Under the pieces are notes generated by a model. It was not told where the DNA came from, searched no databases, and saw nothing but the letters and a program-made list of their open reading frames with translations. The position numbers and the translations under genes are program-made. DNA of 64,000 nt from Micromonospora parathelypteridis. Lineage in GTDB: Bacteria; Actinomycetota; Actinomycetes; Mycobacteriales; Micromonosporaceae. Numbering within the stretch: the first letter of the stretch is position 1; every line of letters starts with the position of its first letter. Below, one piece after another: positions 48,639 to 57,161 of the stretch. The stretch covers positions 5,146,001 through 5,210,000 of the forward strand of contig NZ_JACHDP010000001.1 of the NCBI RefSeq assembly GCF_014201145.1, written 5' to 3'.

Positions 48639-48653
48639 TAGACCAGTCGTCTA
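48639..48653. promoter_or_regulatory. TetR operator (TAGAC-N5-GTCTA)
   Basis: Perfect 5-bp arms TAGAC and GTCTA around CAGTC, in the divergent region between the TetR gene and the SDR gene. This form is common for actinomycete TetR regulators of short-chain dehydrogenases. Confidence 0.75.
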
Positions 48654-48709
48654 GTAGTCGTCCGGCCGGGCCACCAGGCTCCGGCCGCACCAGTCAGGGA
48701 GTGGTTTTC

Positions 48710-49426
48710 ATGAGCACCAGTCAGGGACAGAAGGTCGTTGTGATCACCGGTGCGTCCCAGGGCATCGGCGCCGGCCTCGTGGAGGCCTACCGCAAACTCG
48801 GGTACGGCGTGGTGGCGACCTCGCGCTCGATCGGCGCGTCCGACGATCCGGAGATCGTCACGGTTCGGGGCGACATCTCCGACGCCGACACCGCCGAGCG
48901 GGTGGTGAGCGCCGCCCTGGACCGCTTCGGGCGTATCGACAGCCTCGTCAACAACGCGGGCGTCTTCGTGGCCAAGCCGTTCACCGACTACACCGACGAG
49001 GAGTTCGACCTGGTCACCGGCGTCAACCTCGCCGGGTTCTTCCAGCTCACCCGGCGCGTTCTGCCGCACCTGCTGGCCGTCGGAGCGGGGCACATCGTCA
49101 CCATCACGACCAGCTTCGTCGACCAGCCCAACTCGAACGTACCGTCGGTGCTCGCCTCGTTGACCAAGGGCGGCCTCAGCTCCGCCACCAAGTCCCTGGC
49201 CATCGAGTACGCGGGTCGCGGAGTCCGGGTCAACGCCGTCGCGCCCGGCATCATCAAGACCCCGATGCACCCGGTCGAGACGCACCAGACGCTCGCGGGC
49301 CTGCACCCGGTAGGTCGGATGGGCGAGACCAGCGACGTGGTCGACGCCGTCGTCTACCTCGAGTCCGCGCCGTTCGTCACCGGCGAGATCCTGCACGTCG
49401 ACGGCGGCCAGAACGCCGGTCACTGA
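48710..49426 (+). CDS. SDR-family oxidoreductase lacking the catalytic tyrosine
   Basis: 238 residues from the ATG at 48710. Rossmann motif T-G-A-S-Q-G-I-G near 13-20, N-N-A-G at 81-84, V-N-A-V-A-P-G-I-I-K-T-P near 177-188 and a C-terminal V-D-G-G-Q. In the active site, the Y-x-x-x-K pair reads A-x-x-x-K (Ala149, Lys153) within V-L-A-S-L-T-K-G-G-L; Ser135 of the expected catalytic Ser region is kept. So cofactor binding seems intact while classic SDR chemistry is doubtful. The tautomerase gene follows by 24 nt. Substrate unknown. Confidence 0.88.
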   Translation: MSTSQGQKVVVITGASQGIGAGLVEAYRKLGYGVVATSRSIGASDDPEIVTVRGDISDADTAERVVSAALDRFGRIDSLVNNAGVFVAKPFTDYTDEEFDLVTGVNLAGFFQLTRRVLPHLLAVGAGHIVTITTSFVDQPNSNVPSVLASLTKGGLSSATKSLAIEYAGRGVRVNAVAPGIIKTPMHPVETHQTLAGLHPVGRMGETSDVVDAVVYLESAPFVTGEILHVDGGQNAGH

Positions 49427-49450
49427 TCGCACCCGAGAGAGGAGCAGACG

Positions 49451-49690
49451 ATGCCGATCGTCACCATCCAGATCACCCGCGAGGGCAGCACGCCTGGCGC
49501 GTCCGCGGCGACCTCCGAGGAGAAGGCCGCCCTCATCAAGGGCGTGAGCGAGTTGCTGCGCGACGTTCTCCACAAGCCGTTGACGTCGACCTTCGTGGTG
49601 ATCGACGAGGTCGAGACCGAGAACTGGGGTCGCGGCGGCCTCCCGGTCGAACAGTTCCGCCAGCAGCAGGGCGCTCCGGCGCCCGAGTAG
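49451..49690 (+). CDS. 4-oxalocrotonate tautomerase-family protein
   Basis: 79 residues; GAGAGGAG precedes the ATG. Met is followed by Pro, which becomes the catalytic N-terminal Pro1 after Met removal. P-I-V-T-I-Q-I-T-R-E-G start, K-A-A-L-I-K-G-V-S-E-L-L-R-D-V-L helix and V-V-I-D-E-V-E-T-E-N-W-G-R-G-G-L-P end match the family; W-G-R-G-G is near the usual active-site arginine. Enol-keto tautomerisation of a small metabolite is expected. Co-transcribed with the SDR and, by inference, controlled by the TetR at 47982. Confidence 0.92.
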   Translation: MPIVTIQITREGSTPGASAATSEEKAALIKGVSELLRDVLHKPLTSTFVVIDEVETENWGRGGLPVEQFRQQQGAPAPE

Positions 49691-49699
49691 ACCCAGATC

Positions 49700-49778
49700 G
49701 GCGGCCGGTGACACCTGGTGCGGGATCGGTTGTGCAGTGCGGCAACCGCCTCCCGCGCCGGGTGGAACACCGGCCGCC
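49700..49778. terminator. Long compound hairpin between convergent genes
   Basis: Outer stem GGCGGCCGGTG/CACCGGCCGCC (49700-49710 with 49768-49778) encloses a second stem (CACC..GCGGGA with TCCCGC..GGGTG, two wobbles) and an inner GGTTG/CAACC. It fills the gap between the tautomerase stop and the hydrolase stop. Confidence 0.8.
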
Positions 49779-49783
49779 AGCGG

Positions 49784-50614
49784 CTACCCCGAGACCTCGG
49801 CGAAGAACTGCCGCAGAGCGTCGGCGACCAGGGTGGGCGCCGTCATGGTCACGAAGTGCGACTGGCCCGGCCAGACGACGTGGCGCGCGGCCCGAATCGT
49901 CGTCGCGAGGATGTTCATCGTCGTGGGCATCGGCTCCCAGGTGTCGGCGCCGGCCAGCAGAAGGGTCGGCACGGTGATCGAGGACCACCGGGTGATGTCC
50001 GTGCTGTCCTCGGCAAGAGCCTCGAGATCGTGCAGCCAGCCGATCGCCGAACGCCGCGCCTCGATCGGGTCGGGCGTCCGGTCGCCCGCCGCGGCGGCGA
50101 AGGCGGCGACGATCTCCGCCGGAACCCGTGTCACGTCGTTCAAGACCGCTGCCATCGTCGCGGCGTCGTCGCGCTCGAAGGCGGCACGGTACCGGTCGAG
50201 CAGGGGTGCGATCTCCGCCCCGGCCGCGAAGAGCGGGGGCTCGAAGACGGCCAGCGAGCGTATGTCGCGAGGATCGGTCACGGTGGTGTGCAACGCCAGG
50301 GTCGCTCCGTAGGACGCGCCGACGAGATGGACCGTCCTGCCCGAGGGCTGGCGTGCCGCCTCGATGACGGCGATGAGGTCGTCGGTCTCGTCCTTGAAGG
50401 ACTTGTGGCCGGGCGGAACATCGCTGGGGCCGTAACCGCGCCGGGCCGGCATCCACACCTCGTGGTCGTTGGCGAGAAGCTCCGCGACGGCGGCCCAGGA
50501 GTGCAGCCCACCACCCGAGCCGTGCACGAGGACGACGGGGTCGCCGGCACCCAGGCGCCGCACCACCAGGCGGGTCCCGTCGGCGGACTTGACGTACTGA
50601 TCGTGGCTGCTCAC
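49784..50614 (-). CDS. Alpha/beta-hydrolase
   Basis: 276 residues from the GTG at 50614, which overlaps the TetR stop (GTGA) and has GGGAG upstream. Alpha/beta-hydrolase fold: oxyanion H-G-S-G-G-G near 34-39, nucleophile Ser in G-A-S-Y-G near 108, acid Asp in L-L-L-A-G-A-D-T-W near 218 and His in G-Q-S-H-F-V near 250. The triad looks complete. Substrate unknown. It is translationally coupled to the TetR gene, so the regulator probably responds to or controls its reaction. Confidence 0.88.
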   Translation of the reverse strand: MSSHDQYVKSADGTRLVVRRLGAGDPVVLVHGSGGGLHSWAAVAELLANDHEVWMPARRGYGPSDVPPGHKSFKDETDDLIAVIEAARQPSGRTVHLVGASYGATLALHTTVTDPRDIRSLAVFEPPLFAAGAEIAPLLDRYRAAFERDDAATMAAVLNDVTRVPAEIVAAFAAAAGDRTPDPIEARRSAIGWLHDLEALAEDSTDITRWSSITVPTLLLAGADTWEPMPTTMNILATTIRAARHVVWPGQSHFVTMTAPTLVADALRQFFAEVSG

Positions 50615-51195
50615 TTCTGCTCCCGTGTTCCGGTTGGCCAGTTGCTCAGCGTGGTGTGCATCGCGTCGATGATCGAGTGCCACGACGCGTCGACAGCGCG
50701 GGGATGGTCGAAGCCGTCGGCGTTCTCAAGGCTCGCGAAGCCGTGAAAGGTGCTGCGGACGAATCGGATCGCGTCGGTCAGAGCCGGCTCGTCGAGCCCG
50801 TACCCGCGCAGCATCGCGTAGCTCAGCTCGATCATGCGTAGGTGTCCCGCCGAGTTCGTGCCGACCTCGGGCGGTAGCGGGAGCTGTATCGCGGCGTACT
50901 GCCCGGGGTGCTCGACGGCGAACGCGCGCCAGGCGTCGGCGAACCCGACGAGAGCCCGGTGGCCCGCTCGACCAGCCACGGCGATCGCCAGGTCGTCGGC
51001 GAACGTGGCCGCCGCCCGGACCGCGACGTGCTGGATCAGCGCGTCGCGACTGCGGACGTGCACGTACAGGGCGGCGTCCGAGACCCCGAAGTGCCGTGCG
51101 ACGGCGGCAACGGTCAACCGGGACAGGCCGACCGAGTCGGCCAGCTCGGCTGCGGCGGCCGAGACGCGCGCGCTTGTCAGACCCTGCCGAGGCAT
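50611..51195 (-). CDS. TetR-family regulator (WHG-domain type)
   Basis: 194 residues from the ATG at 51195; a TTG two codons upstream is possible. TetR_N at ~8-50 with L-T-V-A-A-V-A-R-H-F-G-V-S-D-A-A-L-Y-V-H-V-R-S-R-D. The C-terminal half, with F-A-D-A-W-R-A-F-A-V-E-H-P-G-Q-Y and F-V-R-S-T-F-H-G-F-A-S-L-E, fits the TetR_C WHG group. The palindrome at 51224-51238 lies between it and the divergent alcohol dehydrogenase gene. It shares a transcript with the hydrolase. Confidence 0.88.
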   Translation of the reverse strand: MPRQGLTSARVSAAAAELADSVGLSRLTVAAVARHFGVSDAALYVHVRSRDALIQHVAVRAAATFADDLAIAVAGRAGHRALVGFADAWRAFAVEHPGQYAAIQLPLPPEVGTNSAGHLRMIELSYAMLRGYGLDEPALTDAIRFVRSTFHGFASLENADGFDHPRAVDASWHSIIDAMHTTLSNWPTGTREQK

Positions 51196-51223
51196 ACCCA
51201 ACCTTTGCTCCGCTAGGAATTAA

Positions 51224-51238
51224 CTTAGGGATCCTAAG
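51224..51238. promoter_or_regulatory. TetR operator-like palindrome (CTTAGG-GAT-CCTAAG)
   Basis: Perfect 6-bp arms around GAT, in an AT-richer patch within the divergent gap. A related half-site, CTAGG, occurs at 51213. Likely operator for the TetR at 50611, controlling both the hydrolase unit and the dehydrogenase at 51329. Confidence 0.7.
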
Positions 51239-51328
51239 ATAGCACCGCCCCCGGGCCGGGTCTGCCGGGGCATGAACGGCCCAGCCGGGGGAAGACCGAC
51301 TCTTCCGTCGCCGAACAGGAGAACCGGG

Positions 51329-52507
51329 ATGCGAGCCGTCGTCTACGCGGACGTCCGGACCGTCGAGGTGCGCGAGGTGCCCGACGCGACGCTGGAGGCG
51401 GAGACCGACGCCCTCGTACGGGTCACCTCCACCGCTCTGTGCGGCACCGACCTGCACATGTACGACGGACGGACCAGCGCCGAACCCGGGCTCGTGCTCG
51501 GCCACGAGCCGTTGGGTGTGGTGCAGGAGGTCGGCAGCGCCGTGCAGACCGTCCGTCCGGGCACCCGGGTGGTGATCCCCACGCACCTGTTCTGCGGGAC
51601 GTGTGTGATGTGCGCGCGAGGGCGCTCGGCGGCCTGTCTCCGGGCTCGGGCCGAGGGTCCGGGCGCGGCGTACGGCTATGCCGGGATGGGTCCCTATCGG
51701 GGTGCTCAGGCAGGCCTGCTGCGCGTGCCGTGGGCCGACGCGAACTGCGTACCCGTGCCCGGTGAGCCGGGCGACGCGTACGAGGACGACTTCGTGCTGC
51801 TCGCCGACGCGTTCGTCACGGGGTGGCATGCCGCCGCCACCCTTGCCGGAGTCGAGCCCGGTGACACGGTGGCCGTGTTCGGCGCCGGCACCATCGGCCT
51901 GCTCGGCGCCTACTCGGCGCTGCTGCGAGGCGCCGGGGTGGTGTACTGCGTGGACGACGTCGACGCCCGGCTCGACAAGGCCGGCGAGATCGGCGCTGTG
52001 CCGATCGACTTCCGCCGTGGCGACCCGGTCGAGCAGATCCGCGCCGACCGGGCTCGGGCCGGGCTGCCGCTCGGCGAGGAGAAGCTGGGCGGAGTCGACA
52101 AGGTCATCGACGCGGTCGGGTTCCAGGCCCGGGACCGGGAGCGCCCCGACCAGGAGCGGCCGGACCAGGTCATCTCCGACGCAGCCCGGCTGGTCAACCC
52201 CACCGGCGCGATCGCGGTCGCCGGTGTCTACCCGGACCGGGACCCGCACCCCGGCCCCGGCGCGGACGGTCACGAAAATCTGGTCGCACCGTGGGGGACG
52301 TTGTTCAGCAAGGGTGTCGCGGTTCGGTTCGGCCGCACCCACGACCGCCGCTACACCGTGCTGCTGCGCGACCTGGTCGTCGCCGGACGTGCCCGTCCCA
52401 GCGTTGTCGTGACCCACCACGGCGCCCTCGCCGACGCACCGGAGCTGTACCGCAGCTTCGACCGCCGGGAGAACGGGTTGATCAAGGCGGTGCTGCACCC
52501 GAGCTGA
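51329..52507 (+). CDS. Zinc-dependent medium-chain alcohol dehydrogenase (formaldehyde-dehydrogenase-like)
   Basis: 392 residues from the ATG at 51329 (AGGAG 7 nt upstream). Catalytic-zinc ligands in A-L-C-G-T-D near 38 and G-H-E-P-L-G-V near 62. Four structural-zinc cysteines in F-C-G-T-C-V-M-C-x7-C near 90-104. Rossmann motif V-F-G-A-G-T-I-G-L-L near 180. Length and the long insertion after the coenzyme domain (R-D-R-E-R-P-D-Q-E-R-P-D-Q) match the glutathione-independent formaldehyde dehydrogenase/FdhA-like group. NAD(P)-dependent oxidation of an aldehyde or alcohol is expected. It is divergent from the TetR at 50611. Confidence 0.9.
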   Translation: MRAVVYADVRTVEVREVPDATLEAETDALVRVTSTALCGTDLHMYDGRTSAEPGLVLGHEPLGVVQEVGSAVQTVRPGTRVVIPTHLFCGTCVMCARGRSAACLRARAEGPGAAYGYAGMGPYRGAQAGLLRVPWADANCVPVPGEPGDAYEDDFVLLADAFVTGWHAAATLAGVEPGDTVAVFGAGTIGLLGAYSALLRGAGVVYCVDDVDARLDKAGEIGAVPIDFRRGDPVEQIRADRARAGLPLGEEKLGGVDKVIDAVGFQARDRERPDQERPDQVISDAARLVNPTGAIAVAGVYPDRDPHPGPGADGHENLVAPWGTLFSKGVAVRFGRTHDRRYTVLLRDLVVAGRARPSVVVTHHGALADAPELYRSFDRRENGLIKAVLHPS

Positions 52508-53025
52508 CCGGTCGGCGGCGGGTCCGCGTCGCGAGGCTCAGTCCATGATCTGCACTTATGGGACGCCGAGGCACTGATCCGTCTCCTGACGTCTCCTGCC
52601 AAGAGATGACCATGGTCGATCCGCCCCTCCGGCAGAGGCGTGGGTCACACCGCCCGTCGAGGCCCGAGGTGGCGTCCTGGGCTCGGCGCGGGAGCCGGTT
52701 TCCGATCAAGATCTTTCGATGGTGACGAGCCCGCGGCGCACGAGCGTTCGCCTGGCCCGTCGCGGATCAGGCCTGGTGGCGGGCCTGTCGGCGGTGACCC
52801 GGAGTTGATCGACGTCTTGCCGCCAGTCGACAACGTTGTCAGGTGCGGGCTAAGGTGCCGGGAGCGACTGCGGGGGCGGCTGTGACAGGCGAACACTGTG
52901 CAACGTCTATATTGCCGGATTGTTACATTTTCAACAGTCCCTCGCCTTGCGGATGGGCCTCCGGCCGCAATACGTTGCCGTCAACAACAAAACCAAGTGA
53001 AGGTTCAACCTTCCGGAGGCAACCG
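52508..53025. other. Upstream region of the second multiple-sugar importer
   Basis: About 500 nt with no convincing gene. From 52890 on it is noticeably more A/T-rich than its surroundings (e.g. GTTACATTTTCAACAG near 52921), as expected of a promoter and leader. It carries a 12-bp palindrome at 52829 and a strong Shine-Dalgarno site at 53015. Confidence 0.6.
52829..52840. promoter_or_regulatory. Operator-like 12-bp palindrome (GACAACGTTGTC)
   Basis: A perfect palindrome with a central CG, as in many LacI-family and some ROK operators. It is 197 bp upstream of the leader ORF. The sequence is unlike the TGTKANCGNTNACA set, consistent with separate control of this importer. Confidence 0.55.
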
Positions 53026-53055
53026 ATGACGTTGGCGAGGTGGTACGAGCGATGA
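53026..53055 (+). CDS. Nine-codon leader ORF overlapping the importer ATPase start
   Basis: An ATG at 53026 has an excellent ribosome-binding site (GGAGG at 53015-53019, 6 nt spacing) and encodes M-T-L-A-R-W-Y-E-R. Its TGA (53053-53055) overlaps the ATG of the ATPase gene (53052-53054) as ATGA. The ATPase start itself has only a distant GAGG. So translation of the importer probably depends on ribosomes finishing this leader. The peptide shows no classic attenuator run of one amino acid, though it ends in Arg-Trp-Tyr-Glu-Arg. Confidence 0.65.
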   Translation: MTLARWYER

Positions 53056-54599
53056 GCGACGTGCCCATCCTCCTTGAGATGCGCTCCATCACCAAGGAGT
53101 TTCCCGGAGTCAAGGCCCTCTCCGACGTCAACCTGGTGGTTCGCGCCGGCGAGATCCATGCCATCTGTGGCGAGAACGGTGCGGGCAAGTCCACCCTGAT
53201 GAAGGTGCTCAGCGGGGTCTACCCACACGGCACCTACGACGGCCAGATCGTCTACCAGGGGTCGGAGAGCAAGTTCTCCGACATCCGGGCGAGCGAGAAC
53301 GCCGGAATCGTGATCATCCACCAGGAGCTCGCACTCATTCCTGGCATGTCGATCGCCGAGAACATCTTCCTCGGCAACGAACCGCGCAAGCGGGGCGCGA
53401 TCGACTGGAAGGCCGCGAACCGGATGGCGCTGGACCTGATGGCCCGGGTCGGTCTGGAAGAGGACCCGGACACCCTGATCAAGGACATCGGCGTCGGCAA
53501 GCAGCAGCTCGTGGAGATCGCGAAGGCGTTCGCCAAGGACGTGAAGCTGCTCATCCTGGACGAGCCGACCGCAGCGCTCAACGAGGCCGACTCCCGGCAC
53601 CTGCTGGACCTGCTGCGTGGTTTCCGTTCGCGCGGCATCACCTCGATCATGATCTCGCACAAGCTGAACGAGATCGAGGCGATCGCCGACCAGATCACCA
53701 TCCTGCGTGACGGCCGGACCGTGGAGACCCTCGACGTCAAGGCGGACGGGGTCGACGAGGACCGGATCGTGCGCGGCATGGTCGGCCGTGAGCTGAGCAG
53801 CCGGTTCCCGGACCACACCCCGAAGATCGGTGACGTCTTCTTCGAGGTTCGCAACTGGAACGTGCGGCACCCGATCTCCGCCGACCGGCAGGTCTGCAAG
53901 AACGAGAGCTTCGTGGTTCGCCGCGGCGAGATCGTCGGCTTCGCCGGTCTGATGGGCGCGGGCCGCACGGAGTTGGCGATGAGTGTCTTCGGCCGCTCCT
54001 ACGGGGTGTTCGAGTCGGGCACGATCATCAAGGACGGCAAGGAGATCGTCCTGAAGTCGGTCGCCGACGCGATCGACAACGGGCTCGCGTACGTCAGCGA
54101 GGACCGCAAGGCGATCGGACTCAACCTGCTCGACGACATCAAGACGTCGACGGTGGCCGCCAAGCTGTCCAAGATCTCGCACCACGGCGTCCTGAACGAG
54201 GTCGAGGAGTACCAGGCGGCTGAGGCGTACCGCAAGGAGTTGCGGACCAAGGCCCCGACGGTCGACGAGAGCGTCTCCAAGCTCTCCGGCGGCAACCAGC
54301 AGAAGGTCGTCCTGGCGAAGTGGATGTTCACCGACCCGGACCTGCTGATCCTCGACGAGCCGACGCGCGGCATCGACGTGGGTGCTAAGTACGAGATCTA
54401 CGGCATCATCCAGCGGCTCGCTGACCAGGGGAAGGGCGTCGTCGTCATCTCCTCGGAGTTGCCGGAGCTGATCGGGCTCTGCGACCGCATCTACACCGTG
54501 TTCGAAGGCGCCATCACGGGCGAGATCGCCCGGGCCGACGCCACCCCGGAAAACCTCATGAAGCAGATGACCTCGACGAAGAAGATGCTGACACGATGA
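53052..54599 (+). CDS. Multiple-sugar ABC transporter ATP-binding protein (GguA/MmsA-like), second system
   Basis: 515 residues from the ATG at 53052, chosen because it overlaps the leader stop and gives the same N-terminus as the paralog at 20583. Two ABC domains: [20 protein letters not shown] in the first; degenerate GLMGAGRTE, intact LSGGNQQK and [11 protein letters not shown] in the second. It drives import with the permease whose ATG overlaps its stop (54596). No LacI-type site of the arabinose set precedes it. Confidence 0.94.
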   Translation: MSDVPILLEMRSITKEFPGVKALSDVNLVVRAGEIHAICGENGAGKSTLMKVLSGVYPHGTYDGQIVYQGSESKFSDIRASENAGIVIIHQELALIPGMSIAENIFLGNEPRKRGAIDWKAANRMALDLMARVGLEEDPDTLIKDIGVGKQQLVEIAKAFAKDVKLLILDEPTAALNEADSRHLLDLLRGFRSRGITSIMISHKLNEIEAIADQITILRDGRTVETLDVKADGVDEDRIVRGMVGRELSSRFPDHTPKIGDVFFEVRNWNVRHPISADRQVCKNESFVVRRGEIVGFAGLMGAGRTELAMSVFGRSYGVFESGTIIKDGKEIVLKSVADAIDNGLAYVSEDRKAIGLNLLDDIKTSTVAAKLSKISHHGVLNEVEEYQAAEAYRKELRTKAPTVDESVSKLSGGNQQKVVLAKWMFTDPDLLILDEPTRGIDVGAKYEIYGIIQRLADQGKGVVVISSELPELIGLCDRIYTVFEGAITGEIARADATPENLMKQMTSTKKMLTR

Positions 54600-55894
54600 G
54601 CCGATTGAAGGACCTTCAGAAGAACCTGTTCGGAGGCACCACCTCCAACGCTCGCCAGTTCGGGATGATCTTCACCCTGGTGGCGATCGTCCTGATCTTC
54701 CAGATCTGGACCGATGGGCTGACCCTGCGATCGGACAACCTGATCGCGCTGTTCCAGCAGAACTCGTACATCCTGATCCTGGCCATCGGCATGCTCATGG
54801 TGATCGTCGCCGGGCACATCGACCTCTCGGTCGGCTCGGTCGCCGCCTTCGCGGGCATTCTGGTCGCCAAGTCGATGACCGAGTGGGATCTGCCCTGGCC
54901 CGTCGCCATCCTGTTCGGCCTCGCCATCGGTGCCATCATCGGCGCCTGGCAGGGCTTCTGGGTGGCCTATATCGGGGTGCCGGCGTTCATCGTCACCCTG
55001 GCCGGCATGCTGCTGTTCCGCGGCGGCAACCAGTTCATCGGCAACGCGCAGAGCGTTCCGGTGCCGGAGGGCTTCCGGGAGATCGGCTCCGGCTTCCTGC
55101 CCGAGTTCGGTCCGGACACCGGCTACAACAACGCGACGCTGCTGCTCGGTCTGGCCGCTGCGGTGGCGGTGGTGTGGCGCGAGATCCGGGCCCGCAACAC
55201 CCGTCGGGCGATGGACGCCGACCCGGCGCCCATGTGGGTCTCGATCCTGCGGATGGGCATCATGGTCGGGGTCATCGCCTTCGCCTCGCTGCGCTTCGCC
55301 AGCGGTCGCGTCGGCACCAGCTTCCCGATCTCCGGCATCATCCTGCTGGTTCTGGTCATCGCGTACTCGTTCTACACCCGCAACACGGCCGGTGGTCGGC
55401 ACATCTACGCGGTGGGCGGCAACTCCCGGGCGGCTGAGCTGTCCGGCGTGAAGCTCAAGCGGGTCAACTTCTTCGTCATGATGAACATGTCCATCCTGGC
55501 CGCGCTGGCCGGCATGATCTTCGTGGCCCGTTCGGCGGCCTCCGGCCCGCAGGACGGCAACGGCTGGGAGCTGGACGCCATCGCCGCGGTCTTCATCGGT
55601 GGCGCTGCCGTCGCCGGTGGTATCGGCACCATCAGCGGCTCGATCGTCGGTGGTCTCGTCATGGCCGTGCTCAACAACGGCCTCCAGCTCCAGGGCGTGG
55701 GCACCGACAAGGTCCAGATCATCAAGGGCCTCGTCCTGCTGCTGGCCGTCGCGATCGACGTCTACAACAAGAGCCAGGGGCGGTTCTCCATCATCGGAAG
55801 TCTGATGCGGCCGTTCCGGCGCGACGACTCCGCCGCACCCGCCTCACCGCCGGACGCGGAGCGCGAGCCCGCCAAGGCAGCGGTGTCCGGCTGA
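54596..55894 (+). CDS. Multiple-sugar ABC transporter permease (GguB-like), second system
   Basis: 432 residues. RbsC-family permease with ~10 hydrophobic segments, G-H-I-D-L-S-V-G-S near residue 80 and I-G-G-A-A-V-A-G-G near 340. The loop [12 protein letters not shown] near 200 corresponds to the GguB-specific insertion. The C-terminal ~35 residues are charged and Pro/Ala-rich. ATG overlaps the ATPase stop. The binding-protein gene follows by 51 nt. Confidence 0.93.
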   Translation: MSRLKDLQKNLFGGTTSNARQFGMIFTLVAIVLIFQIWTDGLTLRSDNLIALFQQNSYILILAIGMLMVIVAGHIDLSVGSVAAFAGILVAKSMTEWDLPWPVAILFGLAIGAIIGAWQGFWVAYIGVPAFIVTLAGMLLFRGGNQFIGNAQSVPVPEGFREIGSGFLPEFGPDTGYNNATLLLGLAAAVAVVWREIRARNTRRAMDADPAPMWVSILRMGIMVGVIAFASLRFASGRVGTSFPISGIILLVLVIAYSFYTRNTAGGRHIYAVGGNSRAAELSGVKLKRVNFFVMMNMSILAALAGMIFVARSAASGPQDGNGWELDAIAAVFIGGAAVAGGIGTISGSIVGGLVMAVLNNGLQLQGVGTDKVQIIKGLVLLLAVAIDVYNKSQGRFSIIGSLMRPFRRDDSAAPASPPDAEREPAKAAVSG

Positions 55895-55945
55895 CGGCCA
55901 CCGACCCCTCCACCCGTCTCACATCCAGAAAGGCAAGTCCTCACC

Positions 55946-57049
55946 ATGCGTAAATTCTTCGGCACGTCGGTGGTCGCCGTCAGCGCCGCCGCCATGCTGG
56001 CCCTCGCCGGCTGCGGCTCCGGCCGTGACGGCGACTCCGGCTCCAACGGCGAGGCCGCCAAGGGCTTCGCGGCGAACTCCCTGATCGGTGTCGCCCTGCC
56101 GGCCAAGACTTCGGAAAACTGGGTCCTCGCCGGTGAGCTCTTCACCAACGGTCTCAAGGAGGCCGGTTTCCAGGGTGACGTGCAGTACGCCGGCGCGTCG
56201 ACCACGGTCGCCGACCAGCAGGCCCAGATCACCGCCATGGTCACCAAGGGTGCCAAGGTCATCGTCATCGGCGCGACCGACGCCGCGCAGCTGTCGACCC
56301 AGGTCGCCGCTGCCCACTCGGCCGGCGTGAAGGTCATCGCCTACGACCGGCTGATCACCAACACCCCGGACCTCGACTACTACGTCGCGTTCGACAACTT
56401 CAAGGTCGGCCAGCTCCAGGGCCAGGCCCTGCTGGACGGCATGAAGGCCAAGAAGCCGAACGGCCCGTACAACATCGAGCTGTTCTCCGGCTCGCCGGAC
56501 GACAACAACGCCGGTGTCTTCTTCGACGGCGCGATGAGCGTGCTCAAGCCGGAGATCGACAAGGGCACCGTGGTCGTCGCCTCGGGTCAGAAGGACGTCA
56601 AGCAGACCGCCATCCAGGGCTGGAAGGCCGAGGGTGCGCAGGCCCGCATGGACCAGCTGCTGACCTCGACCTACGGCAGCAAGGAGCTGGACGGCGTCCT
56701 CTCCCCGAACGACACGCTGGCCCGCGCGATCCTGACCTCGGTCAAGGGCGCTGGCAAGCCGACCCCGGTCGTCACCGGTCAGGACTCCGAGGTTGAGTCG
56801 GTCAAGTCGATCGTCGCTGGCGAGCAGTACATGACGATCAACAAGGACACCCGCAACCTGGTGAAGGAGACCATCAACATGGTCAAGGCTCTCCAGGCCG
56901 GTAACACCCCGCAGGTGAACGACACCAAGTCCTACAACAACGGCAGCAAGGTCGTCGACACGTTCCTGCTCCCGCCGGTCGCCGTTACCAAGGCGAACGT
57001 GGTGGAGGCATACGCCAACGACCCGAAGCTCGCGCCGCTCACCAAGTAA
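55946..57049 (+). CDS. Multiple-sugar ABC transporter substrate-binding lipoprotein (ChvE-like), second system
   Basis: 367 residues; AGAAAGG upstream. Lipobox L-A-G-C near residues 19-22. Type I binding-protein fold with G-V-A-L-P-A-K-T-S-E-N-W, Y-D-R-L-I-T-N-T-P-D-L-D-Y-Y-V-A-F-D-N, G-S-P-D-D-N-N and V-T-G-Q-D-S-E, the same signature positions as the ChvE-like protein at 19362. Sugar specificity is unknown; the ROK regulator next door and the CUT2 class suggest xylose, glucose or another aldose. It is the last importer gene here, whereas it is first in the other system. Confidence 0.93.
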   Translation: MRKFFGTSVVAVSAAAMLALAGCGSGRDGDSGSNGEAAKGFAANSLIGVALPAKTSENWVLAGELFTNGLKEAGFQGDVQYAGASTTVADQQAQITAMVTKGAKVIVIGATDAAQLSTQVAAAHSAGVKVIAYDRLITNTPDLDYYVAFDNFKVGQLQGQALLDGMKAKKPNGPYNIELFSGSPDDNNAGVFFDGAMSVLKPEIDKGTVVVASGQKDVKQTAIQGWKAEGAQARMDQLLTSTYGSKELDGVLSPNDTLARAILTSVKGAGKPTPVVTGQDSEVESVKSIVAGEQYMTINKDTRNLVKETINMVKALQAGNTPQVNDTKSYNNGSKVVDTFLLPPVAVTKANVVEAYANDPKLAPLTK

Positions 57050-57073
57050 TCACCGCACGGTAGGCAGTAACGC

Positions 57074-57109
57074 CGATGGGTCCCGGGTCTCCTCTACCGG
57101 GACCCATCG
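57074..57109. terminator. Perfect 13-bp hairpin terminator after the second ChvE-like gene
   Basis: CGATGGGTCCCGG (57074-57086) pairs with CCGGGACCCATCG (57097-57109) over a 10-nt loop, 24 nt after the stop. The ROK gene follows 52 nt later. Confidence 0.88.
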
Positions 57110-57161
57110 TCGTCCTGGCAACCCCGCACCACCCGGCAGCGACCCGGAAGGAGGTCTGACC

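Noticed and set aside
52640..52885. Short frame upstream of the second sugar importer
   Set aside because: Arg/Gly-rich product, weak start context, and it overlaps the palindrome at 52829.
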